From Bacteroidales bacterium (GTDB taxonomy: Bacteria; Bacteroidota; Bacteroidia; Bacteroidales; UBA932), in assembly GCA_017459075.1 (NCBI GenBank), contig JAFUDQ010000009.1, positions 1 through 64,000 of the forward strand: a DNA stretch of 64,000 bases, read 5' to 3'. The notes beneath the pieces were generated by a model. It was given only the letters and a program-made list of their open reading frames with translations, did not search any database and had not been told where the DNA came from. The translations under genes and the position numbers were made by a program. Every line of letters starts with the position of its first letter. Position 1 is the stretch's first letter. Below are positions 43,575-52,511 of this stretch, in pieces.

Positions 43575-44078
43575 ATGAAAAAAATAATCCTTGCAGCCAT
43601 TGCACTGCTCCTGCCATTTTTGGCAAGCGCCCAGAACAAAAAGCTGGAGCCCGTTTACGACGAAACCCTTAACCCTCTTGAGCAGATTGAAGCTGCTGTT
43701 GCAAAGGCATCCGCTGAGGGGAAATTCGTTGTCTGCCAGGTTGGTGGAAACTGGTGCCCCTGGTGCCTGAAATTTGCCGCCTTTGTGAATGCCGATGCCG
43801 ATATCACCAAGGTTATCGAAGACAACTTCGTCTTCATCCACGTAAACTATAAGCCCGGAAAAACTGCCGATGCCGCCAAGGCAGAGCAGAACAAGGCCCT
43901 GCAGAAGCGCCTGAACAATTTCGGCCGCTTTGGCTATCCCGTTTTCGTTGTCCTTGACGGCGATGGCAAAGTCATCCACCTTCAGGACTCCTCATACCTT
44001 GAAGAAGGCGACGGCTACAGCAAAGCAAAAGTCCTCTCTTTCTTCAAGCACTGGACCCCTTCTGCCGTTCGCGGCTAA
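43575..44078 (+). CDS. Periplasmic thioredoxin-fold protein (CPWC)
   Basis: A 167-residue exported protein (signal peptide ending FLASAQ). The thioredoxin fold carries a CPWC active site in GGNWCPWCLKFAAFVN, plus the cis-Pro region YPVFVVLDGDGK. It belongs with the DUF255/thioredoxin_7 type. As the last gene of the ssb to PNGase F run, it may keep disulfides of the secreted glycosidases correct, but this is inference. Confidence 0.82.
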   Translation: MKKIILAAIALLLPFLASAQNKKLEPVYDETLNPLEQIEAAVAKASAEGKFVVCQVGGNWCPWCLKFAAFVNADADITKVIEDNFVFIHVNYKPGKTADAAKAEQNKALQKRLNNFGRFGYPVFVVLDGDGKVIHLQDSSYLEEGDGYSKAKVLSFFKHWTPSAVRG

Positions 44079-44113
44079 GAACCGAGGCGGCTAAAGTGGA
44101 CTGCTGACTAGGT

Positions 44114-44147
44114 CCAGGTGCAAAACCGGCCTTCCTGCACCGCGAGA
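44114..44147 (+). repeat. GTGCAGG hairpin repeat, copy 4 (inverted core)
   Basis: CCAGGTGCAAAACCGGCCTT then CCTGCACCGCGAGA. The flanks CCAGG and CGCGAG match other copies, but the core is reverse-complemented, as if inverted at the palindrome. It lies between the convergent thioredoxin and aroE genes. Confidence 0.75.
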
Positions 44148-44184
44148 ACCTGATGTTTAGATAGCTATTTACTTTGAAACGATG

Positions 44185-45093
44185 TTAGAAGGGGTTGGGG
44201 AGGGTGCCGGTGAGGAGGGGGAAGCCGGCGAGGGCCTGGAGGCGGAGCCAGTCAAGGCCGGAGACGTGGATGCCGCCGGCGCGGAGCACGTTCATAAGGA
44301 TGGCGTCCTTTATGGATGGGTTTTTATAGTTGGCCTCTACGACGATTTTTGGGTGATGAGGGCCGATTTTTTCGAAATCCCGGATTTCAAGATCCGATAG
44401 TTCCGTGATATGAGCCGATGCTGCGTAGATAATTACGTCACAGCTTTTTACGGCAGCCTTCAGGTCCTGAAGACCGCAGATGGCGAAGCCATATTCCGGG
44501 AGACTCATGGCAAAATCAGCCGCCCTGGCCTGGGTGCGGTTGGTCAGAATCACGTCAAAGCCCAGCTCTGCTGCGGCCACCGCCGCCGCACGGCCAGCCC
44601 CGCCGCAGCCAACAACCAGAGCCTGGCCCCCGCCGGGGTACAGGACGCTGAACTGCTGCCTGAAGAACTGATGGACCCGCTTTACAAAGTCCGCCCCGAA
44701 CTCCCGACGGAATTCGCTGACGATTTCTGGGAAGCAGGCTTCTGCCAGCCCCAGTATAACGGCGGAAAAGTCAGAGTTGTCGCCGTAGATAATCTCACTG
44801 GAATCGGGCCCTAGCTGCTTTACCGCCAGGTTTACAGCCCCGGCCCTGAATGCCGGGCCGGACAAAGCCCCAAGACCGTCGGCCGTCAGGGCCGCTATTT
44901 GAGCAAAGGCTTTTTCCTTAAATGGAGCGGTAATGTTTATGCCCTCATAGCCGCTAAGGAAGCGCTTCCAAAGTGCCTGGAAATCAGCGCCTTCAATAAT
45001 GTCGTACGGCCATTTGCCTCCATAAGCCGTCCGGAACAGGTCCGGGCTGCCGGAATGGCTGATATCGCTGCCCATTAGTCCGAATTTTTTCAT
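44185..45093 (-). CDS. aroE: Shikimate dehydrogenase
   Basis: A 302-residue enzyme that reduces 3-dehydroshikimate with NADPH. It has the GLMGSDISHSGSPDLFRTAY opening, the catalytic Lys in NITAPFKEKAF, and a Rossmann NADP loop VVGCGGAGRAAAVAAAEL followed by NRTQAR. Its ATG overlaps the stop of the TrmH-type gene (ATGA), and the repeat at 45094-45172 ends right at that ATG. Another shikimate gene, aroK, is at the end of the window. Confidence 0.93.
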   Translation of the reverse strand: MKKFGLMGSDISHSGSPDLFRTAYGGKWPYDIIEGADFQALWKRFLSGYEGINITAPFKEKAFAQIAALTADGLGALSGPAFRAGAVNLAVKQLGPDSSEIIYGDNSDFSAVILGLAEACFPEIVSEFRREFGADFVKRVHQFFRQQFSVLYPGGGQALVVGCGGAGRAAAVAAAELGFDVILTNRTQARAADFAMSLPEYGFAICGLQDLKAAVKSCDVIIYAASAHITELSDLEIRDFEKIGPHHPKIVVEANYKNPSIKDAILMNVLRAGGIHVSGLDWLRLQALAGFPLLTGTLPNPF

Positions 45094-46094
45094 AGATTTC
45101 TCGACTCGCTTCGCTCGCTCGAAATGACAGAATTTGTGCTCGAAATGACAGAATTTGTGCTCTGAATGACAGAAGACTGTCTTTGGCGGACGGCCTCGAA
45201 GAGAAGGATGGCGGCGGAAACGGACACATTCAGGGAATCAAGGCGGCCCAGCATAGGGATGCGTATGTGCTCGTCAGCAGCCTGCCGCCAAGCATCCGAG
45301 AGGCCGGTAGCCTCCGTCCCCATAACCAGTGCAACCCCGCGGCTCATGTCAGAATTGTAGTATAAGACAGAGTCCTGAAGCTGCGCAGTCAGAATGCGTA
45401 TCCCCTTGTTTTTCAGGTATTTAATTGCTTCTTCCGATGTTGCTGTTACAACTGGTACGGTGAATACTGCGCCGATGGAAGCGCGGATTAGGTTAGGGTT
45501 GAAAAGGTCCGTCAGGGGGTCGCAGACAATGACAGCGCCGGCCCCGGCGGCATCGGCGCTGCGAAGCACTGCGCCAAGATTCCCCGGTTTCTCTACAGAC
45601 TCCAGAACCATAACCAGCGGATTCTCCGGCAGGGACAGGCTGTCAAGGTTGCGCTCTGGCGTAACCATTTCTGCGATAATGCCTTCCGTGCCCTCACGGT
45701 AGGCGATTTTGCTGTATACGGCAGGGGAGACCTCGAAGTAGGAGAGATTTCTCGACTCGCTTCGCTCGCTCGAAATGACAGAGGACTCGCTCGAAATGAC
45801 AGAGGACTCGCTCGAAATGACAGAGGACTCGCTCGAAATGACAAATTTGTCATCCCGAGCGAAGCCGAGGGGTCTCAGAACCTTGCACAGCAGGGGCGTT
45901 TCGGCGGTCAGTTCCAGAATCTCCGGGCAAATGAACAGCGTATCTATCCGGAAACCAGCTTCAAGTGCGTGCTCCAGTTCCCTTCTGCCTTCCAAAACAA
46001 AAAGGCCCTTCTCCCGCCGCAGTTTAGACTTCTCCTGCAACGCCAGCAACTCCTTAACCTTCGGATTCTGTCCAGATGTAATTCTCTCTGCCAT
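45090..46094 (-). CDS. TrmH/SpoU-family RNA methyltransferase with repeat insertions
   Basis: A 334-residue SPOUT methyltransferase (2'-O-ribose type). The N-terminal substrate-binding domain starts SGQNPKVKELLALQEKSKLR; the SPOUT knot motifs are ESVEKPGNLGAVLRSADAAG, MGTEATGLSD and LDSLNVSVSAAILLFEAV. Two repeat blocks interrupt it: about 45 residues between CKVLRPLG and LSYFEVSPAV (a 7-residue SSVISSE unit four times), and a C-terminal extension with SSVIQST/NSVISST units. Both are outside the knot. Which rRNA or tRNA site it modifies cannot be told. Confidence 0.9.
   Translation of the reverse strand: MAERITSGQNPKVKELLALQEKSKLRREKGLFVLEGRRELEHALEAGFRIDTLFICPEILELTAETPLLCKVLRPLGFARDDKFVISSESSVISSESSVISSESSVISSERSESRNLSYFEVSPAVYSKIAYREGTEGIIAEMVTPERNLDSLSLPENPLVMVLESVEKPGNLGAVLRSADAAGAGAVIVCDPLTDLFNPNLIRASIGAVFTVPVVTATSEEAIKYLKNKGIRILTAQLQDSVLYYNSDMSRGVALVMGTEATGLSDAWRQAADEHIRIPMLGRLDSLNVSVSAAILLFEAVRQRQSSVIQSTNSVISSTNSVISSERSESRNL
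45094..45172 (-). repeat. GTCATTTCGA repeat at the TrmH stop / aroE start
   Basis: Three heads with a 21-bp period, then the tail GAGTCGAGAAATCT that runs directly into the ATG of aroE. It encodes the C-terminal tail of the methyltransferase and replaces the native upstream region of aroE. Confidence 0.92.
45744..45844 (-). repeat. GTCATTTCGA repeat inside the TrmH-type gene, four tandem heads
   Basis: Four heads with a 21-bp period (CTCGAAATGACAGAGGACTCG on the plus strand) and a full tail GAGCGAAGCGAGTCGAGAAA then TCTC on the minus strand. All units are in frame. Confidence 0.92.
45849..45876 (+). repeat. GTCATCCCGA repeat, opposed copy inside the TrmH-type gene
   Basis: TGTCATCCCGAGCGAAGCCG followed by AGGGGTCT, the GTCACCCCGA subtype in plus orientation, head-to-head with the neighbouring minus unit. 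Confidence 0.85.
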
Positions 46095-46104
46095 ACGTGT
46101 TATG

Positions 46105-47622
46105 CTATAAAGACTTCTCCGGCCTCATCTGAGGGAAGAACAGCACATCCTGAATGGTAGTCTGCCCGGTCATGAACATAGTCAGACGGTCAATACCCAT
46201 TCCAAGACCGGAAGTCGGCGGCATACCATACTCAAGCGCACGAACAAAATCATAATCGATAAACATCGCCTCATCGTCACCGCCAGCCTTAAGCTTAGCC
46301 TGATCCTCAAAACGCTCAAGCTGGTCGACAGGATCGTTAAGCTCTGAATAAGCATTAGCCAGCTCCTTGCCGCATACAAAGAGCTCGAAACGCTCTGTAA
46401 GGGCAGGATTCGTACGATGCCTCTTCGTAAGAGGAGACATCTCCACCGGATAATCAATCACAAAGGTAGGCTGAACAAAGTTCTTCTCACAATACTCGCC
46501 AAAAATAGCATCGATCAGCTTGCCAACACCCATCGAAGGAGTAATCTCAGCATTCAGCTTCTTGCAAACCTCGCGAAGCTCATCAACACCCATACCTGCA
46601 ACATCGACACCGGCATACTCCTTAATCGCATCAAGAATGCCGATGCGGCGGTAAGGAGCCTTGAAATCAACCTCATTGCCGTTGATGGTAACCTTGGTAG
46701 CGCCGTTGACTGCGGTAGAAACCTTCTCCAGCATCTTCTCCACGAACTCCATCATCCAGATATAATCCTTGTAGGCAACGTAAATCTCCATGCAGGTGAA
46801 CTCCGGGTTGTGAGTCTTGTCCATACCCTCGTTGCGGAAGTCCTTTGCAAACTCGTAAACGCCGGGGAATCCGCCTACAATAAGTCTCTTAAGGTAAAGC
46901 TCGTTGGCAATCCTCATATATAAAGGAATGTCAAGGGCGTTGTGGTGGGTGATGAAAGGACGGGCTGTGGCGCCTCCAGGAATAGCCTGGAGGATAGGAG
47001 TCTCAACCTCAAGGCAGCCGGCAGCATTGAAGTATTCACGCATCGTGGCGATAATCTTCGCCCTCTTCACAAATACATCCTTAACCTGAGGGTTGACGAT
47101 GAGGTCAACATACCTCTGGCGGTAGCGGAGCTCCGGGTCTGTAAAGGCATCATGCACCTTGCCATCGGCCTCCTTCACGATAGGAAGAACCTTCAGCGAT
47201 TTGCTGAGGACGGTGAGCTCCTTTGCGTGAACGGACAGCTGACCGGTCTGGGTAATGAATGCAAAGCCCTTTATACCAACGATATCGCCAATGTCCAGGA
47301 GCCTTTTGAAGACGGTGTTGTACATGGTCTTATCTTCTCCGGGGCAAATCTCGTCACGTTTCACGTAAACCTGGATACGTCCTGATTCGTCCTGAAGTTC
47401 CATGAATGAAGCCGCTCCCATGATTCTGCGGGACATTATACGGCCTGCAATGCACAAATCCTGAAGATTATGCTCTTCCGGATTATACTCAACAGCAATT
47501 TTGGCTGCATTTGAATTTACCGGATAAAGCGGGGCAGGGTAGGGTTCAATACCAAGCTCCCTGAGTTTGTTCATTGATTCGCGTCTTAAGATTTCCTGTT
47601 CACTAAGCTGTTGTGTTGCCAT
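46105..47622 (-). CDS. lysS: Lysyl-tRNA synthetase (class II)
   Basis: A 505-residue class IIb synthetase. The N-terminal OB-fold anticodon-binding domain ([20 protein letters not shown]) is followed by the catalytic domain with motif 2 ([20 protein letters not shown]) and motif 3 ([15 protein letters not shown]). Its length is typical for Bacteroidota, slightly shorter than forms with a C-terminal extension. It is transcribed from its own promoter and runs into the TrmH-type gene 10 bases later. Confidence 0.97.
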   Translation of the reverse strand: MATQQLSEQEILRRESMNKLRELGIEPYPAPLYPVNSNAAKIAVEYNPEEHNLQDLCIAGRIMSRRIMGAASFMELQDESGRIQVYVKRDEICPGEDKTMYNTVFKRLLDIGDIVGIKGFAFITQTGQLSVHAKELTVLSKSLKVLPIVKEADGKVHDAFTDPELRYRQRYVDLIVNPQVKDVFVKRAKIIATMREYFNAAGCLEVETPILQAIPGGATARPFITHHNALDIPLYMRIANELYLKRLIVGGFPGVYEFAKDFRNEGMDKTHNPEFTCMEIYVAYKDYIWMMEFVEKMLEKVSTAVNGATKVTINGNEVDFKAPYRRIGILDAIKEYAGVDVAGMGVDELREVCKKLNAEITPSMGVGKLIDAIFGEYCEKNFVQPTFVIDYPVEMSPLTKRHRTNPALTERFELFVCGKELANAYSELNDPVDQLERFEDQAKLKAGGDDEAMFIDYDFVRALEYGMPPTSGLGMGIDRLTMFMTGQTTIQDVLFFPQMRPEKSL

Positions 47623-47649
47623 TTTTACCTCTTTTTATGTTACAATCTA

Positions 47650-47657
47650 CAAAGGTA
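47650..47657 (-). promoter_or_regulatory. -7 element of lysS
   Basis: TACCTTTG on the minus strand, 27 bases before the lysS ATG. Confidence 0.5.
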
Positions 47658-47792
47658 AGAAAAAATTCTCCAAAACTGCAATCTATTATTGTCTGTGACA
47701 CTTTTTTAATAAGACGTGAATTGTGGTGTACTGTGACGCAAAATGAATAATATGCATAATTAAATGAATATAAGTGTTTCGGTTAAAAAAGT

Positions 47793-47824
47793 ATTGTTTT
47801 ATTCACTCCAAATGCGTAATTTTG
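47793..47824 (+). promoter_or_regulatory. Promoter of the SusC operon
   Basis: ATTG (47793-47796), 20-nt spacer, TAATTTTG (47817-47824). The leader to the SusC ATG is about 100 nt. The rest of the 307-base gap between lysS and susC holds no gene. Confidence 0.55.
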
Positions 47825-47830
47825 CAGTTT

Positions 47831-47840
47831 AAAACGTTTT
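47831..47840. promoter_or_regulatory. 10-bp palindrome at the SusC transcription start
   Basis: AAAACGTTTT sits 6 bases past the -7 element, overlapping the expected transcript start, like the 16-bp palindrome at the GH3 promoter. Possible operator, weak evidence because it is short and AT-rich. Confidence 0.3.
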
Positions 47841-47929
47841 CTTGCGGTTCTGCGGCCATGTGCTTTTCAGGGACTTGCATGAAAGAGTACTAAACGAACC
47901 TATTAATTACTAACTATTTATAAAAACGT

Positions 47930-50900
47930 ATGAGAAAAAAACTAATTCTTGTGCTGTTTCTTATGAGCGTGGCTCTGACGGTTTTCGCCCAGAATTCACG
48001 TAAGTTCACCGGTACGGTTACAGACGTACTTGGTGAACCCCTCATTGGAGCTGCAGTCCTGGTCGAGGGCACCACAGAAGGTGCCGTCACCGACTTTGAC
48101 GGAAAGTACGAGCTTGTGACCACGGTCGCAAATCCGGTTCTCAGGTTTACCAGCATGGGCTATCGCGACGCAGTCGTAACCCCTGCTGCAGACCAGACAG
48201 TCGTGGACGTAGTGCTCGAAGACGATTCCACCCTGCTTGAAGGAACGGTTGTTACCGCCCTCGGTATCCGTCGTTCAGAGAAAGCGCTGAGCTACAATGT
48301 TCAGCAGGTAGATGGCGAGAAACTCACCAACGTGAAGACCGCCAACGTAATGTCCTCGCTGGCCGGTAAGATTGCCGGTGTTAACATCAACACATCTTCT
48401 GCCGGTGTCGGTGGTGCAACCAGGGTTGTGATGAGAGGTCCCAAATCTCTCTCCCAGTCCAACCAGGCCCTCTATGTAATTGACGGTGTTCCTATCAACA
48501 ACCGCAACAACGGAGAGGTTTCCAATGGTATTTATTCTTCCCAGCCTGGTTCAGAGGGTATCTCCGACCTTAACCCTGAGGACATCGAGTCCATCTCCGT
48601 CCTCTCAGGTCCTGCCGCAGCCGCTCTTTACGGCTCAGCAGCCGCCCAGGGTGTTATCATGATTACCACCAAGAAAGGCAAGGAAGGCCACATCAGCGTA
48701 ACAGTCGCCAACAATACCTCTTTCTCCAACGCATTCATCATGCCGGAGTTCCAGAACACTTACGGAAACCGTCCCGGTGAAACCAAGTCATGGGGAGAGG
48801 AAGGAGCAGGCACAAATTACGATCCCAAGAATTTCTTCCAGACCGGTTACGATATCCAGAATAGTATCGCCCTTACCACCGGAAACGAGAAGAACCAGAC
48901 CTATGTATCAATAGGTACTGACAATGCCCGCGGTATCATCACAGGCAACACCTATGACAGGTACAACGCAGCATTCCGCAATACAACCTCCATGCTGGAT
49001 GACAAGCTCACCCTTGACTTCTCACTCAGCGTAACCAAGGAAAAAGATGCCAACCTTATGTCCCAGGGCCAGTATTTCAACCCTCTGACATCTGTTTACC
49101 TTTTCCCTCGCGGAGAGGACTTTAACGCAGTACGTGCATTCGAGCTTTATGACGCTTCCCGCGAAGTTGCAGTCCAGAACTGGAACTTTGGAAACGACCT
49201 CCAGATGCAGAACCCTTACTGGGTGGCTAAGAGGATGGTCCGCTCAAACAACAAGCTTCGCTACATGCTCAGCACCTCCCTCAAATATGAGATCGCAAAA
49301 TGGATAAACATCACCGGCCGTCTGCGTTGGGACGATGCTTCCACGAAATTTGAGGACAAGCGCTACGCATCAACCCTCACCCTCTTCACAGCCGGTTCCA
49401 TCTATGGTTTCTATGGCCACAGCAACACTGCTGACCGCTCCCTCTACGGAGACATCATGGCCAACATCAACCATAACTGGGAGAAGGTTTCACTCTCTGC
49501 CAACATCGGTACTTCATACAACCTCACCGCTTACGATGTATCCGGTTTCCAGGGCGGTCTCCGCGGTCCTTCAAACATCTTCTGGGACACCGCAATCGAC
49601 CATCGTACCGCACACAATGACAACAGGCCGATATTCGCAAAGACCCGCCACAACATCCAGGCAGTATTCGCCAATGTTGAGCTTGGCTGGAACAGCCTCG
49701 TTTACCTCACCCTCACCGGACGTAATGACTGGGATTCCGCTCTTGCTGGAACTAACCACGAGTCATTCTTCTATCCTTCTGTGGGTGTTTCCACCATCCT
49801 TTCCAAACTTCTCGGACTTCCTTCATGGTGGAACTTCCTCAAGGTTCGTGGCAGCTGGGCTTCCGTAGGTTCCGCAATCTCTCCCGGCATCACCACACCT
49901 TGGACATACAACTATGCTTCAAGTTCTTACAACTACTCAACCAATACCTATAAATATCCTGATTCATTCTATCCTGAGAAGACAAATTCCTGGGAGGTAG
50001 GTATCCAGTCACAGTGGTTCGACGGTGACCTTACCCTGGATGCAACCTGGTATCGTTCCAACACCTACAAGCAGACCTTCCTTCGTCCGCTCTCCGGTGC
50101 AACAGGTTATTCTTCAGAGTATTATCAGGCAGGTAACGTACAGAATGTGGGTATAGAGCTCGCCCTTGGTTTCAAACACACCTGGGGCAACTTCGGATGG
50201 AGCACCAACTTCACCTATTCCGCAAACCGCAACAAGATCGTTGAGCTTTACGCCGACAACAAGGACGAGGTTATCTCCAAGGGAGGCCTCAACGGTATCG
50301 GTGTAATCCTTAAGACCGGCGGTACCATGGGTGACATCTATGACTATTCTTCATTCGAGGTAGACCACGAGGGCAACATCGCCCTTGACGCCAGCGGAAA
50401 TATCATCCGCAAGACCCTCACCAACCCTGTTTACCGTGGCTCAGTTCTTCCCAAGGGCAACTTCGGATGGAACAACGAGTTCACCTTCAAGGGTGTGAAC
50501 GTAGGCGCTCTCGTTACAGCAAGAGTCGGTGGTATCGTAATGTCACAGACCCAGGCTATCCTTGATGAGTACGGCGTATCCAAGGCTTCCGCAGAGGCTC
50601 GTGCAGCAGGCGGATTCCGTGTCAATACCGGCGTGCTCAGCGCAGAGCAGTACTATTCAGTTGTAGGTGGTTCCAACCCTATCTGGCAGGACTACATTTA
50701 CAGCGCAGACAACGTACGTATCCAGGAGGCTCACATCGGTTACAACTTCCCTGAGAAGTGGCTTGGTGGCAAGTCCCTGTACGTAGGTCTCACAGCCAAC
50801 AATATCTTGATGATTTACAAGAAGGCTCCGTTCGATCCCGAGTCTGTCGCCTCTACCGGCACATACTACCAGGGCTTCGATTACTTCATGCAGCCTAGTC

Positions 50901-50938
50901 TCAGGTCTTGGGGTTTCAACGTAAGATTCAAATTCTAA
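47930..50938 (+). CDS. SusC-like TonB-dependent outer-membrane transporter
   Basis: A 1002-residue TonB-dependent porin. Signal peptide (about 1-20), CarboxypepD_reg-like domain (about 24-100: FTGTVTDVLGEPLIGAAVLV), plug domain with the SusC signature YVIDGVPINNRNNG and SVLSGPAAAALYGSAAAQG, then the 22-strand barrel ending NVRFKF (aromatic C-terminus). It has no STN domain, so no direct sigma/anti-sigma signalling is expected. It forms a pedal-bin transporter with the SusD-like protein encoded next and should import oligosaccharides released by the GH18 enzyme. Confidence 0.95.
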   Translation: MRKKLILVLFLMSVALTVFAQNSRKFTGTVTDVLGEPLIGAAVLVEGTTEGAVTDFDGKYELVTTVANPVLRFTSMGYRDAVVTPAADQTVVDVVLEDDSTLLEGTVVTALGIRRSEKALSYNVQQVDGEKLTNVKTANVMSSLAGKIAGVNINTSSAGVGGATRVVMRGPKSLSQSNQALYVIDGVPINNRNNGEVSNGIYSSQPGSEGISDLNPEDIESISVLSGPAAAALYGSAAAQGVIMITTKKGKEGHISVTVANNTSFSNAFIMPEFQNTYGNRPGETKSWGEEGAGTNYDPKNFFQTGYDIQNSIALTTGNEKNQTYVSIGTDNARGIITGNTYDRYNAAFRNTTSMLDDKLTLDFSLSVTKEKDANLMSQGQYFNPLTSVYLFPRGEDFNAVRAFELYDASREVAVQNWNFGNDLQMQNPYWVAKRMVRSNNKLRYMLSTSLKYEIAKWINITGRLRWDDASTKFEDKRYASTLTLFTAGSIYGFYGHSNTADRSLYGDIMANINHNWEKVSLSANIGTSYNLTAYDVSGFQGGLRGPSNIFWDTAIDHRTAHNDNRPIFAKTRHNIQAVFANVELGWNSLVYLTLTGRNDWDSALAGTNHESFFYPSVGVSTILSKLLGLPSWWNFLKVRGSWASVGSAISPGITTPWTYNYASSSYNYSTNTYKYPDSFYPEKTNSWEVGIQSQWFDGDLTLDATWYRSNTYKQTFLRPLSGATGYSSEYYQAGNVQNVGIELALGFKHTWGNFGWSTNFTYSANRNKIVELYADNKDEVISKGGLNGIGVILKTGGTMGDIYDYSSFEVDHEGNIALDASGNIIRKTLTNPVYRGSVLPKGNFGWNNEFTFKGVNVGALVTARVGGIVMSQTQAILDEYGVSKASAEARAAGGFRVNTGVLSAEQYYSVVGGSNPIWQDYIYSADNVRIQEAHIGYNFPEKWLGGKSLYVGLTANNILMIYKKAPFDPESVASTGTYYQGFDYFMQPSLRSWGFNVRFKF

Positions 50939-50960
50939 ACACCTGTAAACGAACAAGATT

Positions 50961-52490
50961 ATGAAGAAAATATTTATATACGCACTCTCAGTTCTCGCAG
51001 GTATTGCAGCCCTTTCTGCTTGTACCAAGAATTTCGAGGATTTGAACCGCCCCGGCGGAAACCTGAGCAAAGAGGAATTGAGCCGCGACGGATGGGCACT
51101 CATGTCCTTCATCCAGCAGCTTGAGGATCAGGCTTTCCCTGAGCAGGAGAACACTTACCAGATGAATGTTGACCTCATAGGAAACTATTGCGGCCGCTTC
51201 ATGACTCACGCCAATCCTGGCTTCAGCAACAACAACTTCCAGAGGATGAACGCTCCGGAGGGTTGGGCGCGCTATCCATTCTCTGACTGTACACCTAAGG
51301 TGGCCAGCGCAATGCGTGAAATCGCTGCCAGGGTAGACAGTGACAATGCTTTCTATGCATGGGCTCTTGTGGTACGTGCTGCAAGCCTTCTCCGCCTTAC
51401 CGATATTTACGGACCTTTCCCTATTGGCGAGGACTCCAAATATTCTTCACAGAAGGACGTTTACTACAGTCTTCTCAGCGACCTTGACCACGCTACCGAT
51501 ATCCTTGGTCCCCTTGTGGCGGCAAACCCAGCACTCACAATGGGTGATCCCGCACAGGACAGGGTTTACGGCGGCAACATGGGCCAGTGGGTAAGATATG
51601 CAAACTCCCTGAAACTCCGTATGGCAATCCGCATGCGTTTTGCAGATCCCGCCAAGGCAAAGGAAGTTGCAGAGGCTGCCGTTTCTGCCGGTGTCATCAC
51701 AGACAACGCAGACAACTGCAAGACCAACTATCGTCCTAACGGCCAGTACAAGACATCCGTTGAATGGGGTGACAGCCGCGTATGCGCAGACATCGAGTCT
51801 TACATGACCGGTTACAACGACCCTCGTGAAGGCAAGTACTTCAGCGCTACCGAGACTGCAGGAAACCGTCCTTACATCGGCTGCCCCGCTGCTGCAACAA
51901 TCACCAACAAGGATGCTGCAGACGCTCTCTATTCAGCTGCCAATGTTTCTTCTGATACCGATGGTGTATGGCTCACCGCAGCCGAGGTTGCTTTCTGCCG
52001 CGCAGAGGGCGCACTTGCAGGCTGGGAGATGGGTGGCACAGCCAAGAACTTCTATGAGAAAGGTATCGCCCTCTCATTCGAGCAGTGGGGCGCCGGCTCA
52101 GCCGATGCTTACATCGCCGATTCTTCTTCACTTCCTGCCAACTACAGCAATGCTGCCGGCGGTTACGGCCGTTCAAGCTACACAAGGGTAAGCAACATCA
52201 CCATCGCTTGGAGTGACAGCGCATCAGACGAGGTTAAGCTTGAGCGCATCATCACCCAGAAGTGGATTGCCCTTTATCCGGAAGGCCAGGAGGCATGGTG
52301 CGAAATCCGTCGTACCGGTTATCCCAAGGTATTCCCTCTTGCCACTACTTCAGTTACCGGCGAGGACGTTCCCAACAGGGTTCCTTTCGATCCCCGCGAG
52401 GCAACTAACAACAGGGAAAACTATCTTGATGCTGTCGCTCTCCTTGGAGGCACTGATTCTTATACTACCAAATTGTGGTGGCAGCGTTAA
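50961..52490 (+). CDS. SusD-like glycan-binding lipoprotein
   Basis: A 509-residue lipoprotein (signal ending ALSAC, Cys21) of the SusD/RagB superfamily, most like the SusD-like_2 branch: NFEDLNRPGG start, helical TPR-type repeats and segments such as LRLTDIYGPFPIGED and VRYANSLKLRMAIRMRF. It caps the SusC barrel and binds the imported glycan. It lies 22 bases after susC. Confidence 0.92.
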   Translation: MKKIFIYALSVLAGIAALSACTKNFEDLNRPGGNLSKEELSRDGWALMSFIQQLEDQAFPEQENTYQMNVDLIGNYCGRFMTHANPGFSNNNFQRMNAPEGWARYPFSDCTPKVASAMREIAARVDSDNAFYAWALVVRAASLLRLTDIYGPFPIGEDSKYSSQKDVYYSLLSDLDHATDILGPLVAANPALTMGDPAQDRVYGGNMGQWVRYANSLKLRMAIRMRFADPAKAKEVAEAAVSAGVITDNADNCKTNYRPNGQYKTSVEWGDSRVCADIESYMTGYNDPREGKYFSATETAGNRPYIGCPAAATITNKDAADALYSAANVSSDTDGVWLTAAEVAFCRAEGALAGWEMGGTAKNFYEKGIALSFEQWGAGSADAYIADSSSLPANYSNAAGGYGRSSYTRVSNITIAWSDSASDEVKLERIITQKWIALYPEGQEAWCEIRRTGYPKVFPLATTSVTGEDVPNRVPFDPREATNNRENYLDAVALLGGTDSYTTKLWWQR

Positions 52491-52511
52491 ACCATTAAAA
52501 CAAGGACGAAC

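Noticed and set aside
48480..48662. Alternative-frame peptides within the SusC gene
   Set aside because: Fully contained in a well-defined SusC reading frame.
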